From Cyanosarcina radialis HA8281-LM2 (GTDB taxonomy: Bacteria > Cyanobacteriota > Cyanobacteriia > Cyanobacteriales > CCAP-1448), in NCBI GenBank assembly GCA_019359615.1, contig JAHHHA010000008.1, positions 1-64,000 on the forward strand: a stretch of 64,000 nucleotides of DNA. Reading direction: 5' to 3'. Position numbers and translations under genes: made by a program. The notes beneath the pieces are model-generated. The model searched no databases and had not been told where the DNA came from. It saw only the letters and a program-made list of their open reading frames with translations. Below are positions 51,980 through 59,972 of the stretch, one piece after another (the stretch's first letter is position 1; every line of letters starts with the position of its first letter).

Positions 51980-53001
51980 GATTTTTGTTCGTCTTTGGTG
52001 GTAGATGTAGCAAGAGATTGAAGTTCTAATTTTTGCACCGATTCGATTAGCGATCGCACCTCTTGAGTACCCGTTGAAGGTTCAAAAACCAGAGGAAATT
52101 TACCGCGAGATAACATTCTTAAACCCAAAGGCCCTAAACTTATCAGTCCTTTAAGATCTCGAAATGAGTTGCCTACAACTTGCAATCCAAACCGTCTCTC
52201 GTCGATCCAACCCCCAGCTTTGACCAGATCGATCAGCACTTTTCGATGGCGGATCGATCGACTGTCTGGAGCGTTTTTGCGATCGAGTATTTGCTGTTTG
52301 ATTTGCCCGATTCGATCCATGGGTGCTACGTCCATCGGACACACGCTATTGCAGTAATAACAGCGAGTACAACCCCAAACTCCTTGCGTTCCTAGATTGT
52401 ATTTTTCTAACCGTTCTTCAGTTGCGTCGTCGCGAGAATCGGCTACCATCCGATAAGCTTTAGCTAAAGCATGAGGGCCGACAAAATCTGGATTGACTTC
52501 TCTGGCATTGCACTCAGAATAACAAGCCCCACACAAGATACAATTACCAGATGGATCTAGCTCTTGTCGCTCTTCCGGCGTTTGACAAAATTCTCGCTCT
52601 GGTAGCGATCGATTGCTGGTAGTGATAAAGGGGTCGATCGCCTCTAAATGCTGCCAAAACTTGCCCATATCTACTACCAAATCTTTAATTACTGGCATAT
52701 TTCCCATGGGGGCTACGGTAATTTGTGGGATGCCAGATTGAGAGTGGATTTTTACTCGCTCTAGTTCGCTGCCAATATTTTCTTTGCAAGCTAAAGCCGA
52801 GCGGCCGTTAATCCGCATGGCACAGCTACCGCAAATTGTATTGCGACAGTTTTTCCGAAAAGCCAAAGAGCCATCCTGTTGCCATTTAATGAGATTCAGG
52901 CAATCGAGAATGGTGTTGCCCGGTTCTACATCTAGGGTGTAAGTCTGAACTCGCGGAGGAGAATTTTGGGTCTGCCGAAGGATCTGAAAAATTACTTGCA
53001 T
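51976..53001 (-). CDS. sdhB: Succinate dehydrogenase iron-sulfur subunit
   Basis: The electron-transfer subunit of succinate dehydrogenase, which feeds plastoquinone in the thylakoid. The 341 residues carry the 2Fe-2S cluster (CRNTICGSCAMRINGRSALA, then C), a 4Fe-4S motif in CILCGACYSEC and the C-terminal CTRCYYCNSVCPMDVAP for the third cluster. A C-terminal extension of about 90 residues (DERRFGLQVVGNSFRDLKGL and so on) makes it longer than the 240-260 residue bacterial norm; long forms exist in cyanobacteria. sdhA is not adjacent. It overlaps the Hlip gene by four bases. Confidence 0.95.
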   Translation of the reverse strand: MQVIFQILRQTQNSPPRVQTYTLDVEPGNTILDCLNLIKWQQDGSLAFRKNCRNTICGSCAMRINGRSALACKENIGSELERVKIHSQSGIPQITVAPMGNMPVIKDLVVDMGKFWQHLEAIDPFITTSNRSLPEREFCQTPEERQELDPSGNCILCGACYSECNAREVNPDFVGPHALAKAYRMVADSRDDATEERLEKYNLGTQGVWGCTRCYYCNSVCPMDVAPMDRIGQIKQQILDRKNAPDSRSIRHRKVLIDLVKAGGWIDERRFGLQVVGNSFRDLKGLISLGPLGLRMLSRGKFPLVFEPSTGTQEVRSLIESVQKLELQSLATSTTKDEQKS

Positions 53002-53616
53002 CTTGACGAACTCTGACCGAACAATTGGAACCGGATGAGAGATGAGTCCGCTGGGAGAAGAGCGGATTTTTATTCTTTTTTCTGGAGCGATCGCCTTTGA
53101 GTATTTTCGCTGAAAACCTTAATAGGCAAGCTTTTGAAGCTAGATAAACTCAGCAAAGAAAGTTTTTCTCAATTGGATTTATCTACTCCTAATTATAGTT
53201 TAAGGCTGAATTATCAAAACTTGTAGACAAGCAAGAGCTAATTTTTTTAGTCTCTTTTGAGTAGTACAGCAAGGCTTCCCCTTAGATCGAGTCATGCCTT
53301 CAGCACAAATACCGTCTAGTATAGTAGGGAAATTTGCTGTGAGGATAAATTTGAATATTAAAAATAAATTTAAAAAATAGTTGTCAAAGTACGGTGATTT
53401 AGCGATATATTTTTTTATAGAGCCAAACATTGGCAGATAAATCTTACGCTCGGTGATGAGTTAGGCAATCGATATTGTAGTAGATATATAAGAACGAGCA
53501 TTGGAGCAAAACTCCCTATTCCGCCAGCCTATATATCTGCAAGTCGATTTTTTGCCAGACTTAGCATTGTCCGTATATCTTTGGCACTCTTGAAGATAAA
53601 GGATATTAAGTACGAA
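53002..53616. other. Long intergenic region upstream of sdhB and cyAbrB
   Basis: 615 bases between divergent genes. It is AT-rich, with no recognised RNA family. It contains one terminator-like hairpin (53047-53071). A 76-residue frame at 53200-53430 on the minus strand has no ribosome site or family and is not called. The end nearest cyAbrB (GGATATTAAGTACGAAATGA) holds its start; promoters for both genes must lie here. Confidence 0.55.
53047..53071 (+). terminator. Hairpin with T tract near the sdhB start
   Basis: TCCGCT-GGGAGA-AGAGCGGA forms a 6-bp stem followed by TTTTTATTC. It reads as a + strand terminator although no + strand gene lies upstream; it could block antisense transcription, or be an attenuator seen from the wrong strand. 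Confidence 0.35.
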
Positions 53617-54024
53617 ATGACAGAAACTGCAACCGCTCCTCTTACAGGAAGACAACTGCTTCAAAAAGTAAAAGAACTCTCGAATCTACCTCGAAGAGAA
53701 ACAGCAAAACGCTGCGGTTATTACACCGTCACCAAGAACAACCAAACTCGCGTCAATCTCACAGATTTTTATGATGCTGTACTAGCTGCTAAAGGAGTTC
53801 CCTTAGAACCAGAAGGTGGCAAAGACGGTCGCGGTCGCGAACCTACATATCGGGTAAGCGTTCATCAAAACGGTCAAATTGTCATCGGGGCTACCTATAC
53901 CCAAGCAATGGGATTAAAGCCTGGAGATCAGTTTGAAATTAAACTGGGCTACAAACACATTCACCTGATTCAAGTAGAAGGCGACAAAGATGTTGCCGAC
54001 GAGGAAGTTCTAGAAGCGGCTTAG
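53617..54024 (+). CDS. AbrB-like transcriptional regulator (cyAbrB)
   Basis: cyAbrB proteins are DNA-binding regulators of carbon/nitrogen balance and hydrogenase genes in cyanobacteria. From ATG 53617 the 135-residue protein starts MTETATAPLTGRQLLQKVKE. The basic segment NLPRRETAKRCGYYTVTKNN follows, and the C-terminal AbrB-type beta domain (YTQAMGLKPGDQFEIKLGYK, IHLIQVEG). Length and order are those of the family. It ends at a single TAG, after which the same frame runs open into the CPBP gene. Confidence 0.93.
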   Translation: MTETATAPLTGRQLLQKVKELSNLPRRETAKRCGYYTVTKNNQTRVNLTDFYDAVLAAKGVPLEPEGGKDGRGREPTYRVSVHQNGQIVIGATYTQAMGLKPGDQFEIKLGYKHIHLIQVEGDKDVADEEVLEAA

Positions 54025-54150
54025 GAGATAGCTCTGTTTTACCAAATCGGCGATTTCCCTGCGGGAACGCTACGCGAACGCATAACAGATTTCTTAATAG
54101 CATCTCCAGCTTTATTCAAAGTAGTAGCTTTTTTTATCGCTTGGGGAGGC

Positions 54151-54927
54151 TTGTGGTTGCCGATCGCTATTGCTGTGGTAATTCTGCGGCGAGTTTTGCC
54201 GATAAAAACAGAGCCAAAGTTACTCCTACTCATTCCCCTCTACCTCATCGTTCCCCTAATTATTTGGGTAGCAATTGAGGTGGAGGGATTATCTTTGGCC
54301 GATTGCGGCATCCCGATGGCCCATCCAATCTATCTAGTTAGCTCGTTAGGATTGGGGTTAATTTTAGCGGCGATCGGGTTAACGGTCGTATTTGGGGGTG
54401 AATGCCTGCTAGGTTGGGCGCATTGGCAAGCAGAAAATGGCGATCGCCTGAAGGCAATTTCTCTCCCTTTGCTGTTATTAGGGTTGTGGATCGGCGGCAC
54501 AGAGGAGTTAGTATTTCGAGGCTGGCTGCAAACGACGCTGCAAGCAAATTATTCCTCATTAGTGGCAGGATCGATCGCTAGCGTCATTTTTGCCCTGTCG
54601 CACCTGTTGTGGGAACGGCAAGAAACCATCCCCCAATTGCCAGGATTATGGCTGATGGGGATGGTATTAGTATTGTCTCGTTGGATAGATAGTGGCAATC
54701 TCGGATTAGCCTGGGGACTCCACGCTGGATGGATTTGGGGTTTGTCGAGCTTGGATGCAGCAGAACTGATTAGTTATCCCGATAAAAGCCCAAAATGGTT
54801 TACTGGCTGGGCAAATAAACCCCTAGCTGGCATGGCAGGGGCGATCTGTTTGCTCTTAACTGTAGGGTTGTTATTTCTATTTCCTCATCCCCCGATCGAA
54901 ACAATTGTTAATTCCCAATGGCCATAA
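54151..54927 (+). CDS. CPBP-family intramembrane metalloprotease
   Basis: Type II CAAX prenyl endopeptidase-like (ABI) protein with about seven TM helices. The catalytic motifs are present: GGTEELVFRGWL (EExxxR), VIFALSHLLWERQ (FxxxH) and WGLHAGWIWG. The protein as called from TTG 54151 has 258 residues. The coding frame is open further upstream without any ATG, GTG or TTG, back to the TAG of cyAbrB. ITDFLIASPALFKVVAFFIA (from ATA 54082) looks like genuine family N-terminus, so the original start may have mutated. Substrate unknown. Confidence 0.85.
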   Translation: MWLPIAIAVVILRRVLPIKTEPKLLLLIPLYLIVPLIIWVAIEVEGLSLADCGIPMAHPIYLVSSLGLGLILAAIGLTVVFGGECLLGWAHWQAENGDRLKAISLPLLLLGLWIGGTEELVFRGWLQTTLQANYSSLVAGSIASVIFALSHLLWERQETIPQLPGLWLMGMVLVLSRWIDSGNLGLAWGLHAGWIWGLSSLDAAELISYPDKSPKWFTGWANKPLAGMAGAICLLLTVGLLFLFPHPPIETIVNSQWP

Positions 54928-55005
54928 ATGCCTACAGCCTGCCCTACTAACAAGCATGGGGTTTGCGAACGGCGAACTGTTAATTGTGAATTGATTTGGC
55001 AAGCC

Positions 55006-55322
55006 GTGCGACGAGATGCAATTTTCTACCAAATATTCCAGCGTTATTTCAGTTTCAAAAAGACGAGTCGCTTTACCATCGCTTCTTTTCAGAATCTCTA
55101 CTCTATCTCTACCGCAATCAGTTCCTTTACGACGATTGGTACGGGTTGTTGATTTTTCCATCCCGCAGCCTAGACAAGAAAAAACAAGCATCCTGGATCG
55201 AGATGAGATAATAGAGGTAGTAGCTGCTGCTGCTGAAGGCAGGAATGACTGTAGAGCAAATTGCCGAGCGACTGAAGGTCGATGTGGAAGCGGTGCGTCG
55301 AGCTAGTAAAGAGAATTCTTAA
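55006..55322 (+). pseudogene. Decayed DUF2887-type (Rpn-like) protein
   Basis: Three pieces of one family lie in order but in different frames. First is VRRDAIFYQIFQR from 55006. Next, after a deletion of roughly 50 residues, FQFQKDESLYHRFFSESLLY then LYRNQFLYDDWYGLLIFPSR. Last is the tail AGMTVEQIAERLKVDVEAVR to a TAA at 55320-55322. The middle acidic core is partly gone, so the gene is dead. Related functional gene type: the Rpn-family gene at 33820-34581. Confidence 0.75.
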
Positions 55323-55742
55323 TTGGGTTTAGATGGCGAAAGCTCTAACTGATGGAGTTGTGTTTATCCCTCTAGCGGCAATTTTAGCGATCGAGAGCAG
55401 TAGTAAACTGAAGGGTAGCCCTAAAACCAATTCAGTGGGAACTGGGGAAAGATAGCCCCCTATCGATCGCCAGAACTTCATTCTGTTCTGAGTTTGGGCC
55501 AATCCCGAACCTCCCTAAAGAGGCGAGATCTCGCGTCTCTAAAACTCCATCTGCGGGCGAAGCATTTGGTAAATAACCTTTGGGACACGTCATATAAGTT
55601 ATCGCCTAAATGCTAAGTACAAGAGACAGGCTGCGCCTTAGCAAAACCATGCCGCAGGCTATACGCCCCTACTCCTGAACTTCTGAACTCCTGAACTCCT
55701 GTATTCTTTTCAATAGCTCTTGCTGCTAATTTAAAAAAATCA
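55323..55742. other. Intergenic region upstream of the site-2 protease
   Basis: No gene is supported. It contains a REP-like palindrome (55519-55540) and at 55632-55667 ACAGGCTGCGCCTTAGC, then GCCGCAGGCTATACGCCC, a GGCGTAGCC-type repeat. At 55675-55705 is CCTGAACTTCTGAACTCCTG, an octamer tract. Confidence 0.6.
55519..55540. repeat. REP-like palindrome
   Basis: AGAGGCGAGATCTCGCGTCTCT, an inverted repeat with one mismatched pair about an AGATCT centre, flanked by CTAA and AAAA. Same outer arm type (GAGACG) as 16551-16572. Confidence 0.7.
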
Positions 55743-57248
55743 ATGTTTACTGCATCAGAAACCACGGCAACTGCTTTAATTGCCCTGCTAGCCGTAGGTA
55801 TCCTCGCTTGGGGCTTCTATCGCGCTCGACCTTTTGGCAAACTGGGAATTTTATCTTGGTTGCAATCGGTAGTGCTGATGTCTCCTTGGCTGCTATTTTT
55901 CGGGTTGTTTGCTTTTGGGATTTACCTGAACTTGGTAAGCATTCTGTTTTTATTGGTAGCTTCAACCGGACTATACATTTTCTTGGGCAATCGACTCCGA
56001 GCCGCCGGCCAAGATGCCATATTGCGCGAACGAGCGACCAAGATGATGCAGGAGAAAGCCGAATCGACAGCGAAAGTAGAAGAAGAACAACCGCCAGTTA
56101 CACTGTTGAAGTTAGAACCCGTACCCCTGCCAATTCCAGAGGAAGACTTAAAAACTATTCAGGGAATTTTTGGGATCGATACTTTCTTTGCCACCGAAAC
56201 GATCGCTTATCAAGAAGGGGCAATTTTTAAAGGCAATTTGCGGGGAGAGCCAGATGTCGTCTACGATCGCTTGTCTGCGAGTTTGCAAGAAAGACTGGGC
56301 GATCGCTATCGGCTGTTTTTAGTCGAAAATCCTGAAGGCAAGCCGACGATCGTAGTTTTGCCCAGCAGCAACGATCCCAAACCCGCTACTGTTTCTCAGA
56401 ACGTGCTGGCTATCGTCCTGATGGTAGCGACTGTTGCCACCACTTTAGAAACTGCTGGCTTGTTTTTAGGCTTCGATTTCTTTACCCATGTGGAAAGATT
56501 CCGGGAAGTTCTGCCCATCGCTAGCGGCATTTGGCTGATTTTAGGAGCGCATGAAATAGGACATCGATTGCTAGCTAGGCGCTATCAAATTCGCCTCAGC
56601 CTGCCGTTTTTTATCCCCAGTTGGCAAATCAGTTCCTTTGGGGCGATTACGCGGTTTGAGTCGTTGTTGCCTAATCGGACAGTGATGTTTGATATCGCTA
56701 TAGCCGGCCCCGCTATGGGCGGAATTGTTTCGTTATTGATGTTAGTTGCTGGGTTGCTGCTGTCTCATGATGGCAGTTTGTTCCAAATCCCGTCGCAATT
56801 TTTCCAAGGTTCGATTTTAGTCGGTTCGCTGTCGCGGGCCCTGTTAGGAACGGATCTGCACAAAAGCATTGTTGACGTTCACCCGCTGGTTATTATCGGT
56901 TGGTTGGGTTTAGTAATTACAGCTTTGAACTTGATGCCTGCCGGACAATTAGATGGAGGCAGAATTATCCACGCGATTTACGGCCGGAAAGTGGCTCAAA
57001 GGACGACGATCGCTACCCTGATCTTGCTGGGAATCGTCTCGATCGTCAATCCCGCCAATCCAATAACTTTGTATTGGGCGATCGTCATTTTGTTTTTGCA
57101 GCGGAATCTCGAACGTCCCAGCTTAAACGAACTTACCGAACCCGACGATGCTAGAGCCGCTTTAGGTTTATTGGCTCTGTTCTTGACGATCGCCACCCTA
57201 ATTCCCTTGGCTCCTGGTTTGGCAGGCAGGTTGGGCATTGGAGGGTAG
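55743..57248 (+). CDS. Site-2 protease family membrane metalloprotease (EGY-like)
   Basis: M50-type protease that cuts within the membrane. Residues 1-85 hold two or three TM helices and an acidic soluble insert follows (RATKMMQEKAESTAKVEEEQ, then FKGNLRGEPDVVYDRLSASL). The catalytic HEIGH (H270, E271, H274) lies in AHEIGHRLLARRYQIRLSLP, and the second metal motif in NLMPAGQLDGGRI (D404). The N-terminal insert and the GxxPxFIPSW-type loop are those of plant EGY1 and cyanobacterial homologs, linked to stress and sigma-factor or photosystem regulation. Length 501 is normal. Confidence 0.93.
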   Translation: MFTASETTATALIALLAVGILAWGFYRARPFGKLGILSWLQSVVLMSPWLLFFGLFAFGIYLNLVSILFLLVASTGLYIFLGNRLRAAGQDAILRERATKMMQEKAESTAKVEEEQPPVTLLKLEPVPLPIPEEDLKTIQGIFGIDTFFATETIAYQEGAIFKGNLRGEPDVVYDRLSASLQERLGDRYRLFLVENPEGKPTIVVLPSSNDPKPATVSQNVLAIVLMVATVATTLETAGLFLGFDFFTHVERFREVLPIASGIWLILGAHEIGHRLLARRYQIRLSLPFFIPSWQISSFGAITRFESLLPNRTVMFDIAIAGPAMGGIVSLLMLVAGLLLSHDGSLFQIPSQFFQGSILVGSLSRALLGTDLHKSIVDVHPLVIIGWLGLVITALNLMPAGQLDGGRIIHAIYGRKVAQRTTIATLILLGIVSIVNPANPITLYWAIVILFLQRNLERPSLNELTEPDDARAALGLLALFLTIATLIPLAPGLAGRLGIGG

Positions 57249-57368
57249 GTCATAAAAAGTCAAAAGTCAAAAACTCTTCCCCTTTGTTTTTGGTAAAGGG
57301 GAAGGGTAAAGGGTAAAGGGGAGTTACTGTATAAATCTCGATCGATCCCAGTTGGCATTGGCATAAAT

Positions 57369-57405
57369 CTTGTGGGATAGCCCTCTGGGCTGTCCCTGTA
57401 TAGCA
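57369..57405. repeat. Dispersed inverted repeat
   Basis: CTTGTGGGATAGCCCTCTGG then GCTGTCCC; ATAGCCC-TCT-GGGCTGT pairs. Same family as 28275-28294 and 6467-6490. Confidence 0.55.
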
Positions 57406-57430
57406 TCGATCGTAGTTTTCAACCGAGGGA

Positions 57431-59701
57431 TTATGCTGTTAAAGGCAAAGAGGCATTGACTAAAGATAACAATGGTCCGGTTTGCTCTTGCCCGTTGACG
57501 GCTAAATCGCTGTGACACAGATAAATGCGATCGCCTGCCCGACTGAGTAAATCTCGGACGATCCGCTGCAATCTTTCTTCATCTACTATTTGAGCGTCAG
57601 CGGCCGTCCAAGGTTGTCCCGACCAATTTTTGAGAAACAAAGGAGCGGCAAACAAAGTAGCAGCCCCGCCGCTCATCCATAATGGGGAACTAGCATCGAG
57701 CCAAAATTGCCACTTGTGGAATTGCCGACTGGCACGATATTGAAAAATATTGGCCAAGGTGACGGCTTCCGCCGCTGGCTGGAAACGGCCGATAGGATAA
57801 GGATTGGCCGTAACCGTACCCTGACGCAGCAACAGGATAAATTGAGCGATCGTGGTATGGGCAGGAGCCTCGATTTGTTCGCTTTGCCGCCAGCGTTCGT
57901 TTACTTCCCAGTAATGTTGGGCCGTTTCCATCAGTTCTCGCAGCGCCGCCAGTCGATCGTAAGGCAGGTAGCTACCATTCCACAAAAATTCTTGAATGGC
58001 GCGATCGAGTAAAACAACACAGGAAGGAATGAGGCGCATCTGTTGCTGCTGTTGCTGCACCTCCAACCATTGCAAAATCCGTTCGTAAGCGGCCGTCGCT
58101 CGATGTCCCAACCGATCCCAGCGGGGAAAAGCCGTCACTGGTAGCAAACGGGGTTGTTCCAAATCCGGGCAATAGCAGTGATCCGCCAGCAACCCCGCCC
58201 GCACCGGATCGATATCAGTTTTAAGTGTTAAGTGTGGAGTGTTGAGTGTTGAGTTAAGAAATTCCCCCTTGTCTCCCTCTCGCCCTCTTCGCCCTCTCTC
58301 CCCATCTCCCCATCTCCCCATCTCCCCCTCCCCTGCTCCCCCTGCTCCGCACTCTCTCGCCCGCTCCTCTCCTCTCTCTTCCCTACTACTGAGGACTACT
58401 AGCATTTCGGCGATCGCTTCTCGGTCTACCAAACGCCCCAAACCTGGATAAACGAGGGTTAACAGAGTTAGTAATGCCCGAATCATCGGGGAAGCAATCA
58501 GAGGGCGCTGTTCGTTGAGCGATTCGGCGGCGATCCCTTTGGTGGCCAGAATTTCGGTTAGGGTATAACGAGCGATCGCATCTAAACCAGGAGCGATGAC
58601 GACGATTTCTGATGGCTTAACTTCGCCGCTTTGTACTGCCCGAATAATTACTGCTGCTGTTTGCCGCAGCATTTGCCCTCTGGATATAGTTTGAATTGAG
58701 GGGATAGCATCGGGGAGAGCAGTCAAAAAAGTCGGATCGGTGGCTAGTTCTACTACCGTTTCTCCTATCGATTCAGCCAAGCAAGGAAATCGTTTTTGAG
58801 TTAAAGTTTCTACCTGACAGCGGAATTTCAACCCTGCCAAGTATTGAGGATCGGCGTTCAATCCCAAGCGAATGGCCCCATCAGGGTTAAAGGTAAAAGC
58901 GCCAATGGCTCCTCGATCTAAAAGTAAATCGAATAAATCGCGGGCGATCGCGGGATAATCGTCAACATCATCTGCTAGCACTGCCTGATATCGATGGCTC
59001 AAATGTTGCTGATAAGTCGCATCGGGCAACAGATAGCGCCAATAAAGTTCGCTAATTATCCCGTAACTAAGCAATCCTCTCTCTAAACACCACCCGCGCC
59101 ACTCTAGCAATAATTCCCCTACCCAATCCCAAGCAGCCCTCATCCCATCTCCCCATCTCCCCATCTCCCCATCTTCCTCTCCCCCACTCTCCAAACCCCG
59201 ATCCAACATCTGGGGAATTTCCTCTGTTGGCGTACCGCTCAGGGCTGCTAGTTGGAGTAAATCTAGGATGCGGCGCACTGCCCGATATTCGTTGGCTGCC
59301 ATCTGCTGTAACTTGCTGCTGTCTAGTCGATCGCGCCATAATCGAGTTGCTAGCTCTTGTTCTGTTTCCGGGCGCAGCCTCAGCGGAAATTGGGCTTTCA
59401 ACCCCAATCGTTGAATTAACAGCGGCCAAAACAGCATTACCTCATCTTGGAAAAAACCTAAAGGAGTCTTGGCCAAAATGGGATACCGCCCGCTACAAGC
59501 CTCAGCTAGCTTGTCGGCTAAGTCTCGTTTGTTGTCATCATTGGCAGCAAAAACTAAAATCCCTGGTGCTTGCCGAGAACGACTCCGCTTGCTTGTTGCC
59601 AACAGTCGTTCTTCTTGCAGCCATTGGCAAAATAGATCTATCAGGCGAGTTGTCTTACCGCTACGACTCGTACCCGTCAGCCAAATTGAATTAGAAACCA
59701 C
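57431..59701 (-). CDS. Large P-loop ATPase (helicase/recombinase-like) with in-frame repeat insertions
   Basis: 756 residues. A Walker A, GTSRSGKTTR, at residues 10-19 and a Walker B-like VLADDVDDYPAIARDLFDLL near 240-260 place it with UvrD/AddB-like superfamily 1 proteins, often labelled recombinase. ILVFAANDDNKRDLADKL (motif Ia-like), GEVKPSEIVVIAPGLDAI and ATKGIAAESLNEQRPLIASP (later helicase motifs) support this. No nuclease motif or Cys cluster was seen. Two low-complexity stretches are encoded by intergenic-type repeats: GEMGRWGDG near 180 and a block of about 55 residues near 440-494 (GEMGRWGDGERGRRGREG, then NSTLNTPHLTLKTD). Function is otherwise inference. Confidence 0.82.
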   Translation of the reverse strand: MVSNSIWLTGTSRSGKTTRLIDLFCQWLQEERLLATSKRSRSRQAPGILVFAANDDNKRDLADKLAEACSGRYPILAKTPLGFFQDEVMLFWPLLIQRLGLKAQFPLRLRPETEQELATRLWRDRLDSSKLQQMAANEYRAVRRILDLLQLAALSGTPTEEIPQMLDRGLESGGEEDGEMGRWGDGMRAAWDWVGELLLEWRGWCLERGLLSYGIISELYWRYLLPDATYQQHLSHRYQAVLADDVDDYPAIARDLFDLLLDRGAIGAFTFNPDGAIRLGLNADPQYLAGLKFRCQVETLTQKRFPCLAESIGETVVELATDPTFLTALPDAIPSIQTISRGQMLRQTAAVIIRAVQSGEVKPSEIVVIAPGLDAIARYTLTEILATKGIAAESLNEQRPLIASPMIRALLTLLTLVYPGLGRLVDREAIAEMLVVLSSREERGEERARECGAGGAGEGEMGRWGDGERGRRGREGDKGEFLNSTLNTPHLTLKTDIDPVRAGLLADHCYCPDLEQPRLLPVTAFPRWDRLGHRATAAYERILQWLEVQQQQQQMRLIPSCVVLLDRAIQEFLWNGSYLPYDRLAALRELMETAQHYWEVNERWRQSEQIEAPAHTTIAQFILLLRQGTVTANPYPIGRFQPAAEAVTLANIFQYRASRQFHKWQFWLDASSPLWMSGGAATLFAAPLFLKNWSGQPWTAADAQIVDEERLQRIVRDLLSRAGDRIYLCHSDLAVNGQEQTGPLLSLVNASLPLTA
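58221..58384. repeat. Composite repeat cassette 6, inside a coding region
   Basis: GTGTTAAGTGTGGAGTGTTG and AGTGTTGAGTTAAGAAATTC (core) lead into CTCTCGCCCTCTTCGCCCTC and CCCATCTCCCCATCTCCCC tandems. On the minus strand the whole cassette reads without a stop as part of the ATPase at 57431-59701. A second, smaller CTCCCCAT tract (59140-59180) is also in frame in the same gene. Confidence 0.88.
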
Positions 59702-59751
59702 ATCCTCTCCTCTTGGGAATTTGCTAATATACGTCTTACATTCAAAACTAG

Positions 59752-59813
59752 CGATACGTGCTAGCTCTTGCAGAGCCGCTGCGCTAACGCACAGGCTGCG
59801 CCAACGCCTGAGA
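59752..59813. repeat. Dispersed repeat upstream of the P-loop ATPase
   Basis: GCGATACGTGCTAGCTCTTG, GCGCTAACGCACAGGCTGCG and CCAACGCCTG. Shares its start and end with the block at 137-169. Confidence 0.55.
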
Positions 59814-59972
59814 TAATTTTTTCAGTTCTCTATTCCTATTTTTAGCTAATTTAGGCAGTAGTCTCAGTTCAAACATTTACGCGGTAGAAAATATAGCGAT
59901 CGAACACATAATAATTATATCTATTATAAGCCATTTTATTTACTTTAAATAACTTCAATATCTAAACTATTT

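Noticed and set aside
53200-53430. 76-residue minus strand frame as a small gene
   Set aside because: No ribosome site, no recognisable family, AT-rich intergenic composition.
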